From Archangium violaceum (GTDB taxonomy: Bacteria > Myxococcota > Myxococcia > Myxococcales > Myxococcaceae): a stretch of 64,000 nucleotides of DNA. Positions 45,118-58,400 of this stretch are shown one piece after another. The translations under genes were made by a program, and so were the position numbers. The stretch lies in the NCBI RefSeq assembly GCF_016859125.1, contig NZ_CP069338.1, positions 4,031,501 through 4,095,500 on the forward strand, given 5' to 3'. The notes under the pieces were generated by a model. It had not been told where the DNA came from. It did no database searches and was given only the letters and a program-made list of their open reading frames with translations. Within the stretch, counting starts at the first letter, position 1, and every line of letters begins with the position of its first letter.

Positions 45118-45142
45118 CTACTAATAGTTACTAAATTAGTAG
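45118..45142. promoter_or_regulatory. Operator-like dyad 2 upstream of Fic gene (CTACTAA-N11-TTAGTAG)
   Basis: The same 7-bp arms and spacer length as dyad 1, ending 12 bp before the GTG start of the Fic gene and overlapping the likely start of transcription or translation. Repressor binding here would block expression. Confidence 0.6.
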
Positions 45143-45154
45143 TTCGGAGGTTCC

Positions 45155-46495
45155 GTGCGGATTCCCTCGACCCCTCCTGACCCCGACGCGGTCCTAGATG
45201 CCATCCTCAAGGGTGGGGGAGAACTCTTGCGTTTGTTCTCGAGGGGAATAAAGCCGGAGGTCGAGGGGCAGTACCTTCATTGGGACGAGCTTCGACGGCG
45301 CCCTCCTCCAGAGGGACTGACACACGAGGAGTGGTGGGCCGGTGTCTGCCTGGCCCGGAATGTCGTCAGGACCGAGTTGCCTCTCACTGACAACACAGGG
45401 CGCAAGTTCCATTTCGCGCGGACCGATGGACTCCTCCTCGCATTGCATCAAATCGACCGCGATATGGATGGACGGCTCGAGGTGGTTGACCCGCGGTTGG
45501 CCAACAAGGAGGTTCGAGACCGTTACATCATCCGCTCTCTCATGGAGGAGGCGATTACCTCCAGCCAACTGGAGGGTGCTTCGACGACTCGCAGCGTCGC
45601 CAAGGACATGCTCCTCCAGGGGCGGAGACCGCGAACAAAAGATGAGCGGATGATCTTCAACAACTTCCATGCGATGGAGTTGCTTCGCAGGAAGGCGCAG
45701 GAGCCCCTCTCCGCGGCTTTCCTGCTCGAGCTGCACGAGGTCATCACCGAAGGCACCCTGGAGCCTGGTGATGAGGGACGGCTGCGGCGTCCAGAAGAGC
45801 CCGTCACGGTGCACGACATCAGCGATGGAAAGGTCCTCCACGTTCCCCCAGACGCGCGCGAGCTTCCTTCGCGAATCGAAGCGCTCTGCGCCTTCGCGAA
45901 TGAGAGCGCCGGAGATGCCTTCGTCCACCCGGTCGTTCGCGCGATCGTGCTCCACTTCGCGCTCGCCTATGACCATCCCTTCGTCGATGGCAATGGCCGT
46001 ACCGCGCGTGCGCTCTTCTATTGGAGCATGATCCGGCAAGGCTACTGGATCGCGGAGTTCCTTTCGATCTCCCGGATCATCCAGAAAGCACCTGCTCAGT
46101 ACGGGCGCGCATTCCTGTACACCGAGACAGATAGAAGCGACCTCACCTACTTCCTCCTGCACCAACTGGAGGTCATCCGACGGGCAACGGAGGATCTCCA
46201 CGCGTATCTCGACCGCAAGAGTAAGGAACTACAGGAGGTGGATGTACTCCTGCGGGCGGGCAAGAACCTCAATCATCGCCAGCGGGCGCTCCTGGCTCAT
46301 GCGCTTCGCCACCCGGGAACGCAGTACGCCATCGAGCCCTACCGTCGCGAGCACGGCGTCGTCTACCAGACCGCACGCCAGGACCTGCTCGATTTGGAGA
46401 AGGCGGGCTACTTGCGGAGGACGCAAATAGGGCGAGCCTTCTATTTCCGCCCTGTCCCAGACCTCGAGCGACGGTTGAGGGACGAGACTCCCTGA
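45155..46495 (+). CDS. Fic-family protein with N-terminal inhibitory helix and C-terminal winged helix
   Basis: A 446-residue Fic protein, which would AMPylate (or otherwise modify) target proteins. The Fic core has HPFVDGNGRTARALFYW, a complete HPFx(D/E)GNGRxxR catalytic motif, near residue 276. An upstream inhibitory helix of the (S/T)xxxE(G/N) type is seen in SSQLEGAS near residue 136, so it is an auto-inhibited Fic of the N-terminal class. The C-terminus (about 365-440; NHRQRALLAHALRHPG and HGVVYQTARQDLLDLEKAGY) reads as a winged helix. GTG 45155 has GGAGG upstream. Its codon usage is visibly less GC-biased than that of its neighbours, suggesting recent acquisition. Confidence 0.88.
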   Translation: MRIPSTPPDPDAVLDAILKGGGELLRLFSRGIKPEVEGQYLHWDELRRRPPPEGLTHEEWWAGVCLARNVVRTELPLTDNTGRKFHFARTDGLLLALHQIDRDMDGRLEVVDPRLANKEVRDRYIIRSLMEEAITSSQLEGASTTRSVAKDMLLQGRRPRTKDERMIFNNFHAMELLRRKAQEPLSAAFLLELHEVITEGTLEPGDEGRLRRPEEPVTVHDISDGKVLHVPPDARELPSRIEALCAFANESAGDAFVHPVVRAIVLHFALAYDHPFVDGNGRTARALFYWSMIRQGYWIAEFLSISRIIQKAPAQYGRAFLYTETDRSDLTYFLLHQLEVIRRATEDLHAYLDRKSKELQEVDVLLRAGKNLNHRQRALLAHALRHPGTQYAIEPYRREHGVVYQTARQDLLDLEKAGYLRRTQIGRAFYFRPVPDLERRLRDETP

Positions 46496-46513
46496 CTCCG
46501 TTGCTCGACTTCT

Positions 46514-46540
46514 GCCCCTCTCCCGGAGAGGAGAGGGGGC
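46514..46540 (+). repeat. REP-like palindromic repeat, copy 6 (diverged)
   Basis: CCCCTCTCCC GGA GAGGAGAGGGGG with a GCTGGGGTGGGG tail, between the stops of two convergent genes (Fic and SUFU). Less perfect than the other copies. Confidence 0.65.
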
Positions 46541-46563
46541 TGGGGTGGGGGGAACGTCAGGAA

Positions 46564-47250
46564 CTACAGCTGCACCTGCTCGCGATCCGGGTAGGTGATG
46601 TAGCCATGGCCCGCGTCCACCAGCTTCTTCAGCAGCCGGTCCATGCCGTTGGAGCGTGAGAAGGCCATCTCGTTCTTCGTCACGCCCACCAGCGTGAGCA
46701 GCTGCACCTTGCCCGATTCGAGCTGGAAGTGCGTGGGGCGCGAGGGGTCCGTCACGAAGACGAAGCCGTTGAGCTTCGACTCACCGCCCGTCAGCGTGCC
46801 CTCCACCGGGTAGCGGTGGCCCATGGCGAAGGCCCGCATGCACACCAGGTTGTAGGCCATCATGTCCAGCAGCCGGAGCACCGGCCACTGCGCCTCCTCG
46901 GGCGTGTGGATGACCATCTCGTAGCCCAGGCCGCTCGGCTCGTTCGAGTCGAACTCCTGTCCCGGGGCCAACGTGATGGGGTTGGACAGCCCGCTCGTCA
47001 CATACGTCCAGTAGGGGTACTCGGGGCTCGGCGGCGCCACGCGCACGCCCATGCCTCCCCAGTTGGGATCCAACTCCTTCACCTCGGCCAGATCACTCTC
47101 CAGCCAGGCCTCCAACGCACCGCTCTGCTCCAGCGTGTAGACCTCTTCGCTGATGGCCCCGAAGAGCTTGGGGTACTCCACCTCGTCCCGATCCGCCCAG
47201 CAGTCCTCGTACCACTGGCAGAAGGCCTCGTCCGTCTCAGGCGCTTTCAT
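46564..47250 (-). CDS. SUFU (suppressor of fused) domain protein
   Basis: A 228-residue protein that matches the bacterial SUFU domain: WTYVTSGLSNP, EMVIHTPEEAQWPVLRLLDM, GFVFVTDP and VQLLTLVGVTKNEM. In bacteria SUFU domains are known mainly as immunity-type proteins of polymorphic toxin systems, where they bind a toxin partner; they also occur alone. No toxin of that type is seen beside it. It lies convergent with the Fic gene (68 bp apart) and upstream of it on the opposite strand. Confidence 0.75.
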   Translation of the reverse strand: MKAPETDEAFCQWYEDCWADRDEVEYPKLFGAISEEVYTLEQSGALEAWLESDLAEVKELDPNWGGMGVRVAPPSPEYPYWTYVTSGLSNPITLAPGQEFDSNEPSGLGYEMVIHTPEEAQWPVLRLLDMMAYNLVCMRAFAMGHRYPVEGTLTGGESKLNGFVFVTDPSRPTHFQLESGKVQLLTLVGVTKNEMAFSRSNGMDRLLKKLVDAGHGYITYPDREQVQL

Positions 47251-47515
47251 AGCGAAGGGACTTTAAGGGTTGTTTCCTCGCGATTCACTTTCCATTCGCA
47301 GGGAACGTCAGGTCCCACGGTGGGTAACCGCCTTCCCACGCCAGTCCGCGCTTTTTCCCACCCCAGGGCAGGCAGGCAGGCATCCCTGTCGCACGGTGTA
47401 CCCACGATGTGGCCGCCGGTGGACGAAGTGGGTTCCCGCGCGCCCGGTATGGGTCGTGAAGGGGAATGGTGCGACGAGCAGCCAGGGCGCTCGGGTCCAC
47501 ACATGGAGGAGCGAC

Positions 47516-48493
47516 ATGCACAGGGGTTGGAAGTTGGCGGCCATGGCCGCGGTGCTGGGAGTTGCGGGGACGGCGCAGGCCCATGAGTTTCGCTGTGAGA
47601 AGCGCATCCAGGTGAAGGGCGAGTCGCAGGTACCGGGCTCGGCGCCCCGGGTGACGAAGTTCCCTGCCACGCTGCGCTTCCATTACAAGCTGCGCAATGT
47701 CCACCCGACGTCGGAGTCCGTGGCGCAGCACGTGGAGGACCCGCTGCTGGCGCCCTACGGCTTCAGCGCTCCATTCTCCACGCCGATGGCGGTGGAGGTG
47801 TTCGGGGCGCGCGATGCCTTCTTCGAGTTGAAGCTGGACACGCCCGAGGCCTGTCATGCGCTGGCGGCCAGCGATGGCCGGGTGGACGAGAACTTCGACA
47901 GCGCGTTCCGGGTGAAGTGGAGCCTGGGCGAGACGCAGTGCGCCGCGCGCGTCACCTGCTGCGAGCCCTTCGTGGATTGCGAGATGGCCTGTCCGCCGGA
48001 TGACCCCGACTGCGTGGAGCCGGCTCCCGTGAAGCCGGACCCCTCGCGCAACGCGGGCTTCTTCAAGGTACACGAGCAGGCGCTCCAGCAGTGCCTCGGA
48101 GCGGGGCCTCTCGAGCTCGGCGTGGCGCGGGTGGCGTCGCTGGAGCAGGCGCTGGGCCTGCTGTGGGCCAGCCCCGGCCTGGACCGCAAGGGTGGGGTGC
48201 GGAGCGAGGAGGACTCGCGGCGCTTCGAGCTGGCGCGCGAGGCGCTGGTGTCCACCTGCAACGAGCGCCTCTTCGGTGCCAGCGAGAAGAGAGGCCGCGC
48301 GCTCGACGAGGCCCTGCGCGCGCTGCGCGGCGGCTCGGGGGACGAGGGACTGGAGCGGCTCGCCACGGAGCTGAGGCGCCACAACGAGGCGGGCTCGCGT
48401 GAGCCGCTGCCCGGAGGCTTCGACGCGGGACGGGCCACGCCGGCACATGCCGCCAGCATCGCCGCGGATCCGATGGAGCCTGGCCGCCCGTAG
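47516..48493 (+). CDS. Exported Cys-containing hypothetical protein
   Basis: A 325-residue protein with a signal peptide (MHRGWKLAAMAAVLGVAGTAQAH). The mature N-terminal half holds several Cys (FRCEKRIQ; CAARVTCCEPFVDCEMACPP) that probably form disulfides. The C-terminal half is helical and charged. I recognise no family. ATG 47516 has GGAGGAGC upstream; the frame is open further up but has no signal peptide. The lipoprotein gene follows 39 bp downstream on the same strand, suggesting an operon. Confidence 0.65.
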   Translation: MHRGWKLAAMAAVLGVAGTAQAHEFRCEKRIQVKGESQVPGSAPRVTKFPATLRFHYKLRNVHPTSESVAQHVEDPLLAPYGFSAPFSTPMAVEVFGARDAFFELKLDTPEACHALAASDGRVDENFDSAFRVKWSLGETQCAARVTCCEPFVDCEMACPPDDPDCVEPAPVKPDPSRNAGFFKVHEQALQQCLGAGPLELGVARVASLEQALGLLWASPGLDRKGGVRSEEDSRRFELAREALVSTCNERLFGASEKRGRALDEALRALRGGSGDEGLERLATELRRHNEAGSREPLPGGFDAGRATPAHAASIAADPMEPGRP

Positions 48494-48532
48494 CGCCGTT
48501 TCCTTCAAACGCCTTCCAGGAGATTGAACGCC

Positions 48533-49072
48533 ATGAAGAAGCTGATGCTGTCGGTGGTGGGAGCGGCCGTCCTCGTGCTCGCGGGCTGCGGAGGAGAGTC
48601 CCGGATGCGGGATGTCTCGGAGCCGGGTCCGGAGCAGCCCGCGGAGGCGCAGGGCCAGCAATACGCGCTGCGCCTCAAGGGGGTGAACAACCCCGGTTAT
48701 GCCTCGGCGCTCGTGCAGGTGCGCCGCGTCTCCATCACCACGGTGGACGGGCAGGCGCTCCCGGTGCGTCTCAAGTCCCGCTTCCCAATGGACCTCACGC
48801 ACCCGGAGCAGGCGTACCTGCTCGGGTTCTTCCAGGTGCCCGAGGGAGTGGACCGGGTCCATGTGGAGGTGGAGTTCGACGACTTCGGTGGCTACGAGGA
48901 GGCCGCGGGTGGCGGAGTCATCGACACGCGGGTAGCGCCGCTGCGCTTCGAGGCGCCGGTGACGTACCTGATCCAGCGCGGCCACGCGGTGGTGCACCTG
49001 GACCTGGAGCAGTCACTGCACGAGCTGGACGAGGCGCGGCTGCTGCTGCCGAGCCTGGACGTGCGCTACTGA
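48533..49072 (+). CDS. Lipoprotein (DUF4382-like)
   Basis: A 179-residue lipoprotein with a clear signal and lipobox (MKKLMLSVVGAAVLVLAGC; Cys 19). The mature part shows a beta-rich domain, with LVQVRRVSITTVDG and VPEGVDRVHVEVEFDDFG, which recalls DUF4382 lipoproteins; this is a weak match. ATG 48533 is chosen over a TTG at 48524 because AGGAGA lies upstream and the signal begins there. Its last 7 bases overlap the convergent P-loop kinase gene. Confidence 0.65.
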   Translation: MKKLMLSVVGAAVLVLAGCGGESRMRDVSEPGPEQPAEAQGQQYALRLKGVNNPGYASALVQVRRVSITTVDGQALPVRLKSRFPMDLTHPEQAYLLGFFQVPEGVDRVHVEVEFDDFGGYEEAAGGGVIDTRVAPLRFEAPVTYLIQRGHAVVHLDLEQSLHELDEARLLLPSLDVRY

Positions 49073-49635
49073 GGGGATCGCGGGAGTCCGTTTCGTACCT
49101 GCTCCAGACGGTCGAGGATGAAGTCGACCGTCTCGTCGATCGTCAGCCCTGAGTTGTCCACCCAGAGGCCGAGCCGAGGTGTCTCGGCTCGAAAGAGATG
49201 GTCGAAGGCTTCAGCGGTCCAGGCTCCGTAGCCTGTCTTGGCGCGGGCCTCGTCGCGTGCGGCGGCGACCGCGGGGGCCGGACAGAGGACGACCACGCCG
49301 GGCCGCCAGGCTCGAAGCCGGGTCACCGCCTTCTCGAGGTAGGGGCCGAGAAGAAGATCCTGGTAGACGACCTTGAATCCCTCCTTCGCGTACCCGTCCG
49401 CGACAGTGGCCGCGAGCTCATGGCGCAGGGTGAGTTGCCTCAGCGCCTCGGGAGAAGCCTCCGGCGTCATGTCCTCTCGCCCCCCGACGAGCATTCGCCG
49501 GAAGATGTCACCGCGCACATGGACGCTCCTCGGCAATCGCTCGGCCAGCGCCTGGGCGATGGTGGATTTTCCCGCCGCCATGATGCCCGTGATGATCAGC
49601 ACGTCCGGCATCGCCTCGAGGGGTGTGTCGCTCAT
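49066..49635 (-). CDS. P-loop nucleotide kinase-like protein
   Basis: A 189-residue protein with a Walker A motif (ITGIMAAGKSTIAQAL) near residue 17 and the fold of small P-loop kinases (HVRGDIFRRML, VVYQDLLLGPYLEKAV, GLWVDNSGLTIDETVDFIL). It resembles AAA_33/chloramphenicol phosphotransferase-like or zeta-toxin-type kinases. The substrate (a small molecule or sugar) is not predictable. The zeta-toxin possibility is not supported by a neighbouring antitoxin gene. A second ATG at 49611 is possible; ribosome-binding sites are weak for both. Confidence 0.7.
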   Translation of the reverse strand: MSDTPLEAMPDVLIITGIMAAGKSTIAQALAERLPRSVHVRGDIFRRMLVGGREDMTPEASPEALRQLTLRHELAATVADGYAKEGFKVVYQDLLLGPYLEKAVTRLRAWRPGVVVLCPAPAVAAARDEARAKTGYGAWTAEAFDHLFRAETPRLGLWVDNSGLTIDETVDFILDRLEQVRNGLPRSPQ

Positions 49636-49701
49636 CTCCAGGAGGATACCCGCCCGGGCGCGGGAATGAATCCGGTAGGCAGGACGAAGAAGGGCAACGG
49701 C

Positions 49702-49732
49702 TTGACTCAGCTGGCTCCCGCTCTCTTATAGT
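49702..49732 (+). promoter_or_regulatory. Sigma-70-type promoter of the serine hydrolase gene
   Basis: TTGACT (49702-49707) and TATAGT (49727-49732) are separated by 19 bp, a slightly long but readable -35/-10 pair, with the operator-like dyads overlapping the end of the -10 box. Such AT-rich elements are uncommon in this window. Confidence 0.55.
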
Positions 49733-49755
49733 CAAATTTGAGCAATCAAGTTTGA
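49732..49755 (+). promoter_or_regulatory. Tandem TCAA(A/G)TTTGA boxes over the promoter
   Basis: TCAAATTTGA (a perfect 10-bp palindrome) and TCAAGTTTGA (one mismatch) lie 14 bp apart, start to start, at the predicted transcription start. They are probably operators of a repressor that is not encoded nearby. Confidence 0.5.
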
Positions 49756-49774
49756 ACTCAGGCGGGAGGAATCG

Positions 49775-51115
49775 ATGATTCGACTCTGGAGCAGGAAGAC
49801 CCGGCTGGAGCGGGAGCTGGATGCGCTGGTGGACGCCCATACGAGGCTCGGCCTCTTCAGTGGCGCGGTGCTGGTGGCCCGGCAGGGGCGGGTCCTGTTG
49901 CGCAAGGCCTACGGGCTGGCGAACCACGAGCTCGGACAGCCCATGCGTCCCGAGACGGTCTTCCGCATCGGCTCGGTGGGAAAGTCCTTCACCGCGCTCG
50001 CGGTGATGAGGCTCGTCGCGATGGGGCGGCTGGACGTGCACGAGCCGCTCGCCCGCTACCAGCCGGACTTTCCTCGCGCGGAGCGGTTGCTGCTCCACCA
50101 CCTGTTGTCCAATACCTCGGGACTGCCCGATCACCTGATGCAGGAGGACTCCCGCACCTGGAGCGCCGCGCCGCACGACCTGGAGATGCTGCTGGGCCGC
50201 ATCCGCCCGCTCACCCCCCTCTTCGAACCGGGGGAACGGATGGCCTACAGCAACGCCAACTGGGCGCTCCTGGCCCGGGTGCTGGAGCGGGTGACGGGTC
50301 AGCCCTACGGGCAGGCGTTGCGATCCCTGTTGCTCGAGCCGCTTGGCCTGAAGGCGACGGACCATGAGGTGACGGGACGGCTGATTCCCCACCGCGCCTC
50401 GGGTTACCGGCTGGAGGAGGGGGGCGTGCAGAACGCCACCCATATCGATCCCAGCGTAACGGTGGGGGCCGGGAGCCTCGTCTCGACGGTGGATGACCTC
50501 TATCGCCTCGATCGGGCCCTGGCGCGCGCGGAGCTGTGGCCTGGCGAGCTGCTTCAGCGGATGTCGTCCACGGTGGCCAGGGTGGAGGACGGTACTGGGT
50601 ACGGGTATGGCTTCGTCACCGGGGAGCGGTTCGGACAACGCCATGTGGGCCACAGCGGAGGCACGTTTGGCTTCACCTCCTGGTTCTCCCGCTACCCCGA
50701 GGCCGACGCGGTGGTCATCGTCCTCTCCAATCTGGAGAACGGCAACGCGACCCGGTTGGACCAGGACTTGTCGGGGCTCCTCTTCGGAGTGACTCCCGAG
50801 CTGCCGCGAGCGAGGGCCTCGGTGGAGGTGGCTCCCGGGGTGCTCGCCGAGTACGCGGGAACCTACCGCACGGAGTACATGGGCCGTCCCATGGACTTCC
50901 GGGTGAGGCTGGACGCGGGGGCGCTCCACGCGCACCTCCCGCTATTGCCCAGGGCTCGTCTCACGGCCCTGTCGGAGCAGCGCTTCCAGGGCCGGCTCAA
51001 GGGGGGCGAGGTGCTCTTCACCTTCCAGCGCGCTGCGGCGGGGGAGGTGTCGGGTGTGGAGATGGATTGGGCGGGGGTGCGCATGGTGGCGCCCCGCGTT
51101 GCCTCTTCCCTTTAG
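49775..51115 (+). CDS. Serine hydrolase (class C beta-lactamase fold)
   Basis: The 446-residue protein is a beta-lactamase/D-Ala-D-Ala peptidase-fold hydrolase. The nucleophile is in the SxxK motif (GSVGKSFT, near residue 70), the second triad motif is YSN in MAYSNANWAL, and the third is HSG in VGHSGGTFGF. No signal peptide is evident, so it is probably cytoplasmic, or the start is further along. A C-terminal beta-rich domain (LAEYAGTYRTEYMG) is typical of these esterases. ATG 49775 has GGGAGGA upstream. A clear promoter with tandem operator-like boxes precedes it. The SitA6-like toxin gene begins 13 bp after its stop, so readthrough is likely. Confidence 0.85.
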   Translation: MIRLWSRKTRLERELDALVDAHTRLGLFSGAVLVARQGRVLLRKAYGLANHELGQPMRPETVFRIGSVGKSFTALAVMRLVAMGRLDVHEPLARYQPDFPRAERLLLHHLLSNTSGLPDHLMQEDSRTWSAAPHDLEMLLGRIRPLTPLFEPGERMAYSNANWALLARVLERVTGQPYGQALRSLLLEPLGLKATDHEVTGRLIPHRASGYRLEEGGVQNATHIDPSVTVGAGSLVSTVDDLYRLDRALARAELWPGELLQRMSSTVARVEDGTGYGYGFVTGERFGQRHVGHSGGTFGFTSWFSRYPEADAVVIVLSNLENGNATRLDQDLSGLLFGVTPELPRARASVEVAPGVLAEYAGTYRTEYMGRPMDFRVRLDAGALHAHLPLLPRARLTALSEQRFQGRLKGGEVLFTFQRAAAGEVSGVEMDWAGVRMVAPRVASSL

Positions 51116-51128
51116 AGTGCTGGCCTCC

Positions 51129-52615
<1,487 letters not shown>

Positions 52616-52617
52616 CC

Positions 52618-55279
<2,662 letters not shown>

Positions 55280-55472
55280 GGGAAACCTTCTTAACGGGGG
55301 GTCCGGATGCTCGCCGCGCAACCTGCCTCCCCGTGTCTGCTTCCTCCCTCCCTGTGTGGGTTGGCGTCTTCTTCACGGCGAGCAGGGGGCCGAGGTGCTG
55401 GGCGTATGGGTGGCACCCAGGAAGACATGAATCGGATGGCCGTGCCGAGCGTGTTCAATAGAGAATCCTCTC

Positions 55473-58400
55473 ATGACGCCGTCTCCGCCCGATGTCACAA
55501 CGTCCCCGGCGCTCGTCCCCTCCATTCCCGGGTACCGGGTGGGGGCGCTATTCCAGGCGGGGGCCCGGTTCCTCCTCTATCGGGGATGGCGGACGCGAGA
55601 CGAGCTCCCCGTCATCATCCGGCTCCTGCGCGCGGAGCGGCCCTCGTTCTCCGAGCTGCTCCAGCTCCGCAATCACTATGCCCTGATTCGAGACCTCCGG
55701 CTCCCGGGCGTCGTCTCGCCGCTGGCCTTCGAGCGCTGCCACAACGGCTTCGCCATCATCTCGGCGGATCGCGGCTTCGTTCCGCTGAACGATTACGTCG
55801 CGGCCCACCCGCTCACCGTGCCACAGGTGCTCGAGATCGGCATCTCGCTGGCGGAGACGCTGGAGGGGCTCTACCAGCACCGGGTCATCCACAAGGACCT
55901 CAAGCCCTCCAACATCGTCATCCACCCCGAGACGCGCGACATCCTGCTGTCGAACTTCAGCATCGCCTCGCGGCTGCCACGGGAGACCCAGGCGCTCGAG
56001 AACCTGGCGCTGCTCGAGGGAACCCTGGCCTATATGTCTCCGGAGCAGACCGGGCGGATGAACCGGGGCATCGACTACCGCACCGACTTCTACTCGCTCG
56101 GCGTGACGCTCTACGAGCTGCTCACGGGCCGTCTCCCCTTCCAGAGCACGGATCCGCTGGAGCTCGCCCATTGCCACATCGCGCGGCCACCGCGCCCGCC
56201 GCGCGAGCTGGAGCCAGCCATCCCCGAGATGGTCGAGCGCATCGTGCTCAAGTTGATGGCGAAGGCCGCCGAGGATCGCTACGCGAGCGCGTACGGGCTC
56301 CGGCATGATCTCCGCGTGTGCCTCGAGGCCCTGCGGGAGCAGGGGTCCGTCCCCCTCTTCGAGCTGGCCCGGAGGGACGTCTCGGACCGGTTCCACCTTC
56401 CGGAGAAGCTCTACGGCCGTCAGGAGGAGGTCCGGACGCTGTTGAACGCGTTCGACCGGGTGTGCCAGCGGGGCATGGAGCTGCTGGTGGTGACGGGCTT
56501 CTCGGGCATCGGCAAGACGGCCGTGGTCAATGAAATCCACAGGCCCGTCGTCCGCGCCAAGGGCTTCTTCGTCTCGGGCAAGTTCGACCAGCTCGGGCGG
56601 AGCATTCCGTACTCGGCCCTGGTGCAGGCCCTCTCCTCCCTGGTGCGGCAACTCCAGTCGGAGAGCGGCGAGCGGCTCGAGACCTGGAGGCAGCGGCTCC
56701 AGCTGGCCCTGGGCAGGGAGGGTCGGGTGCTGCTCGACATGATGCCGGAGCTCGAGGGCCTCATCGGGCCCCAGCCCCGGGTGACGGAGCTCGAGCCCTC
56801 CGCCGCCCAGCAACGCTTCAACCTGCTCCTCATCCGGCTGCTGCGCGCGTTCGCGACGCAGGAGCATCCGCTCGTCATCTTCCTGGACGACCTGCAATGG
56901 GCGGACGCGGCCTCGCTGAAGATGCTGCACCTGCTGGCCACGGAGCTGGGCTCCGCGCGGTTGCTGCTGATTGGCGCGTACCGGGACAACGAGGTGACCC
57001 CGGCCCATCCCCTCCTGTTGACGCTGGAGGAGATCCGCGACGCCGGCGTGGCGGTCCACCCGCTGACGTTGGCGCCGCTCCCGGAGGAGGTGGTGAACGA
57101 GCTCGTGGCGGAGACGCTCTCGTGTCCGCCGGAGCGGGCCCGGCCTCTGACGGGGCTCGTCTACCAGAAGACGGGAGGCAATCCCTTCTTCACCTCCCAG
57201 TACCTGAAGGTCCTCTTCCAGCGGGGCCTCGTGAGCTACGACGCCTCGGCGCACATGTGGCAGTGCGATCTGGCGCAGGTGCGGGACCAGTCGCTGTCCT
57301 CGGACGTGGTGGAGTTCATGGCCGGTCAGCTCCAGCGTCTGCCCGAGGAGACCCGGAAGGTGCTCGAGCTCGCCGCGTGCATCGGCAACCGGTTCGAGCT
57401 GGCGACGCTCTCCCGGGTGTACGGGGGCTCGGAGGCGGATACGGCGGCGGCGCTGTGGTGCGCGCTGCAGGAGGGGCTGATCCTCCCCACCTCGGAGGTC
57501 TACAAGTTCTACCAGGACCCGGAGGGCCTCGAGGCCACGGGCATGGCGCCCCTGTCGGTGCGCTACCGGTTCCTGCACGACCGGGTGCAGCAGGCGGCCC
57601 ATTCGCTCATCCCGGAATCGGACAGGCAGCGGACCCACCTCGAGATAGGCAGGCGCCTGCTCGAAACGGCCTCCGCGCAGGAGCGGGAGGAGCACCTGTT
57701 CGACATCGTGAACCACCTGAATGTCGCCCGGGGGCTCCTGGTGGAGGTGGAGGAGCGTCACGAGCTCGCGCGGGCGAATCTGCGGGCTGGCAGGAGGGCC
57801 CTGACGTCGAACGCGTATGACGTGGCGCGCGAGTACCTGGAGACGGGGTTGACGCTCCTGGAGCCGGAGAGCTGGCGGACCCACTACGAGTTGACGCTCG
57901 CCCTCCACGAGGAGGCGGCGCGCGCGGCCTGGCTCAGCAGGCATTTCGCGCGGCAGGACGAGCTGGTGGGCGCGGTGCTGTCCCATGCGCGCACGGTGCT
58001 GGAGCGGGTGCGGGCCTACGAAATCCGCATCCAGACGGCCATCGCCCAGGAGCGGCTCGCCTTCGCTCTGGAGACCGGGCTCCACGTGCTGGGGGAGTTG
58101 GGGGTGGAGTTCCCGGCGGCACCCCGGCCCGAGGACATCGAGCGGGGGCGCGAGGAGGTCCGTGCCGCGGTGGGTGACGGCTCGCTGGAGCAACTCAGCT
58201 CCCTGCCGGAGATGACGGATGCCAGGTCCCTGGCGGCGGTGCGAATCCTGACCCTGCTGGCGCCGCCCGCCTACCAGACGAAGCCCGCGCTGCTGCAACT
58301 GCTCATCTTCCGCACGGTCGTGCTGACCGCGCGGCATGGCGTGGCGCCCATCACGGCCCCGACCTTCGCGATGTACGGGCTCATCCTCTGCGGGATGCTC

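Noticed and set aside
45155-46495. A Fic toxin-antitoxin pair with a separate small antitoxin
   Set aside because: The inhibitory helix is inside the Fic protein itself and no small gene precedes it.
49066-49635. A zeta-type toxin kinase with a partner antitoxin
   Set aside because: There is no small co-directional gene next to it, and it ends convergent with a lipoprotein gene; a simple P-loop kinase is the safer call.
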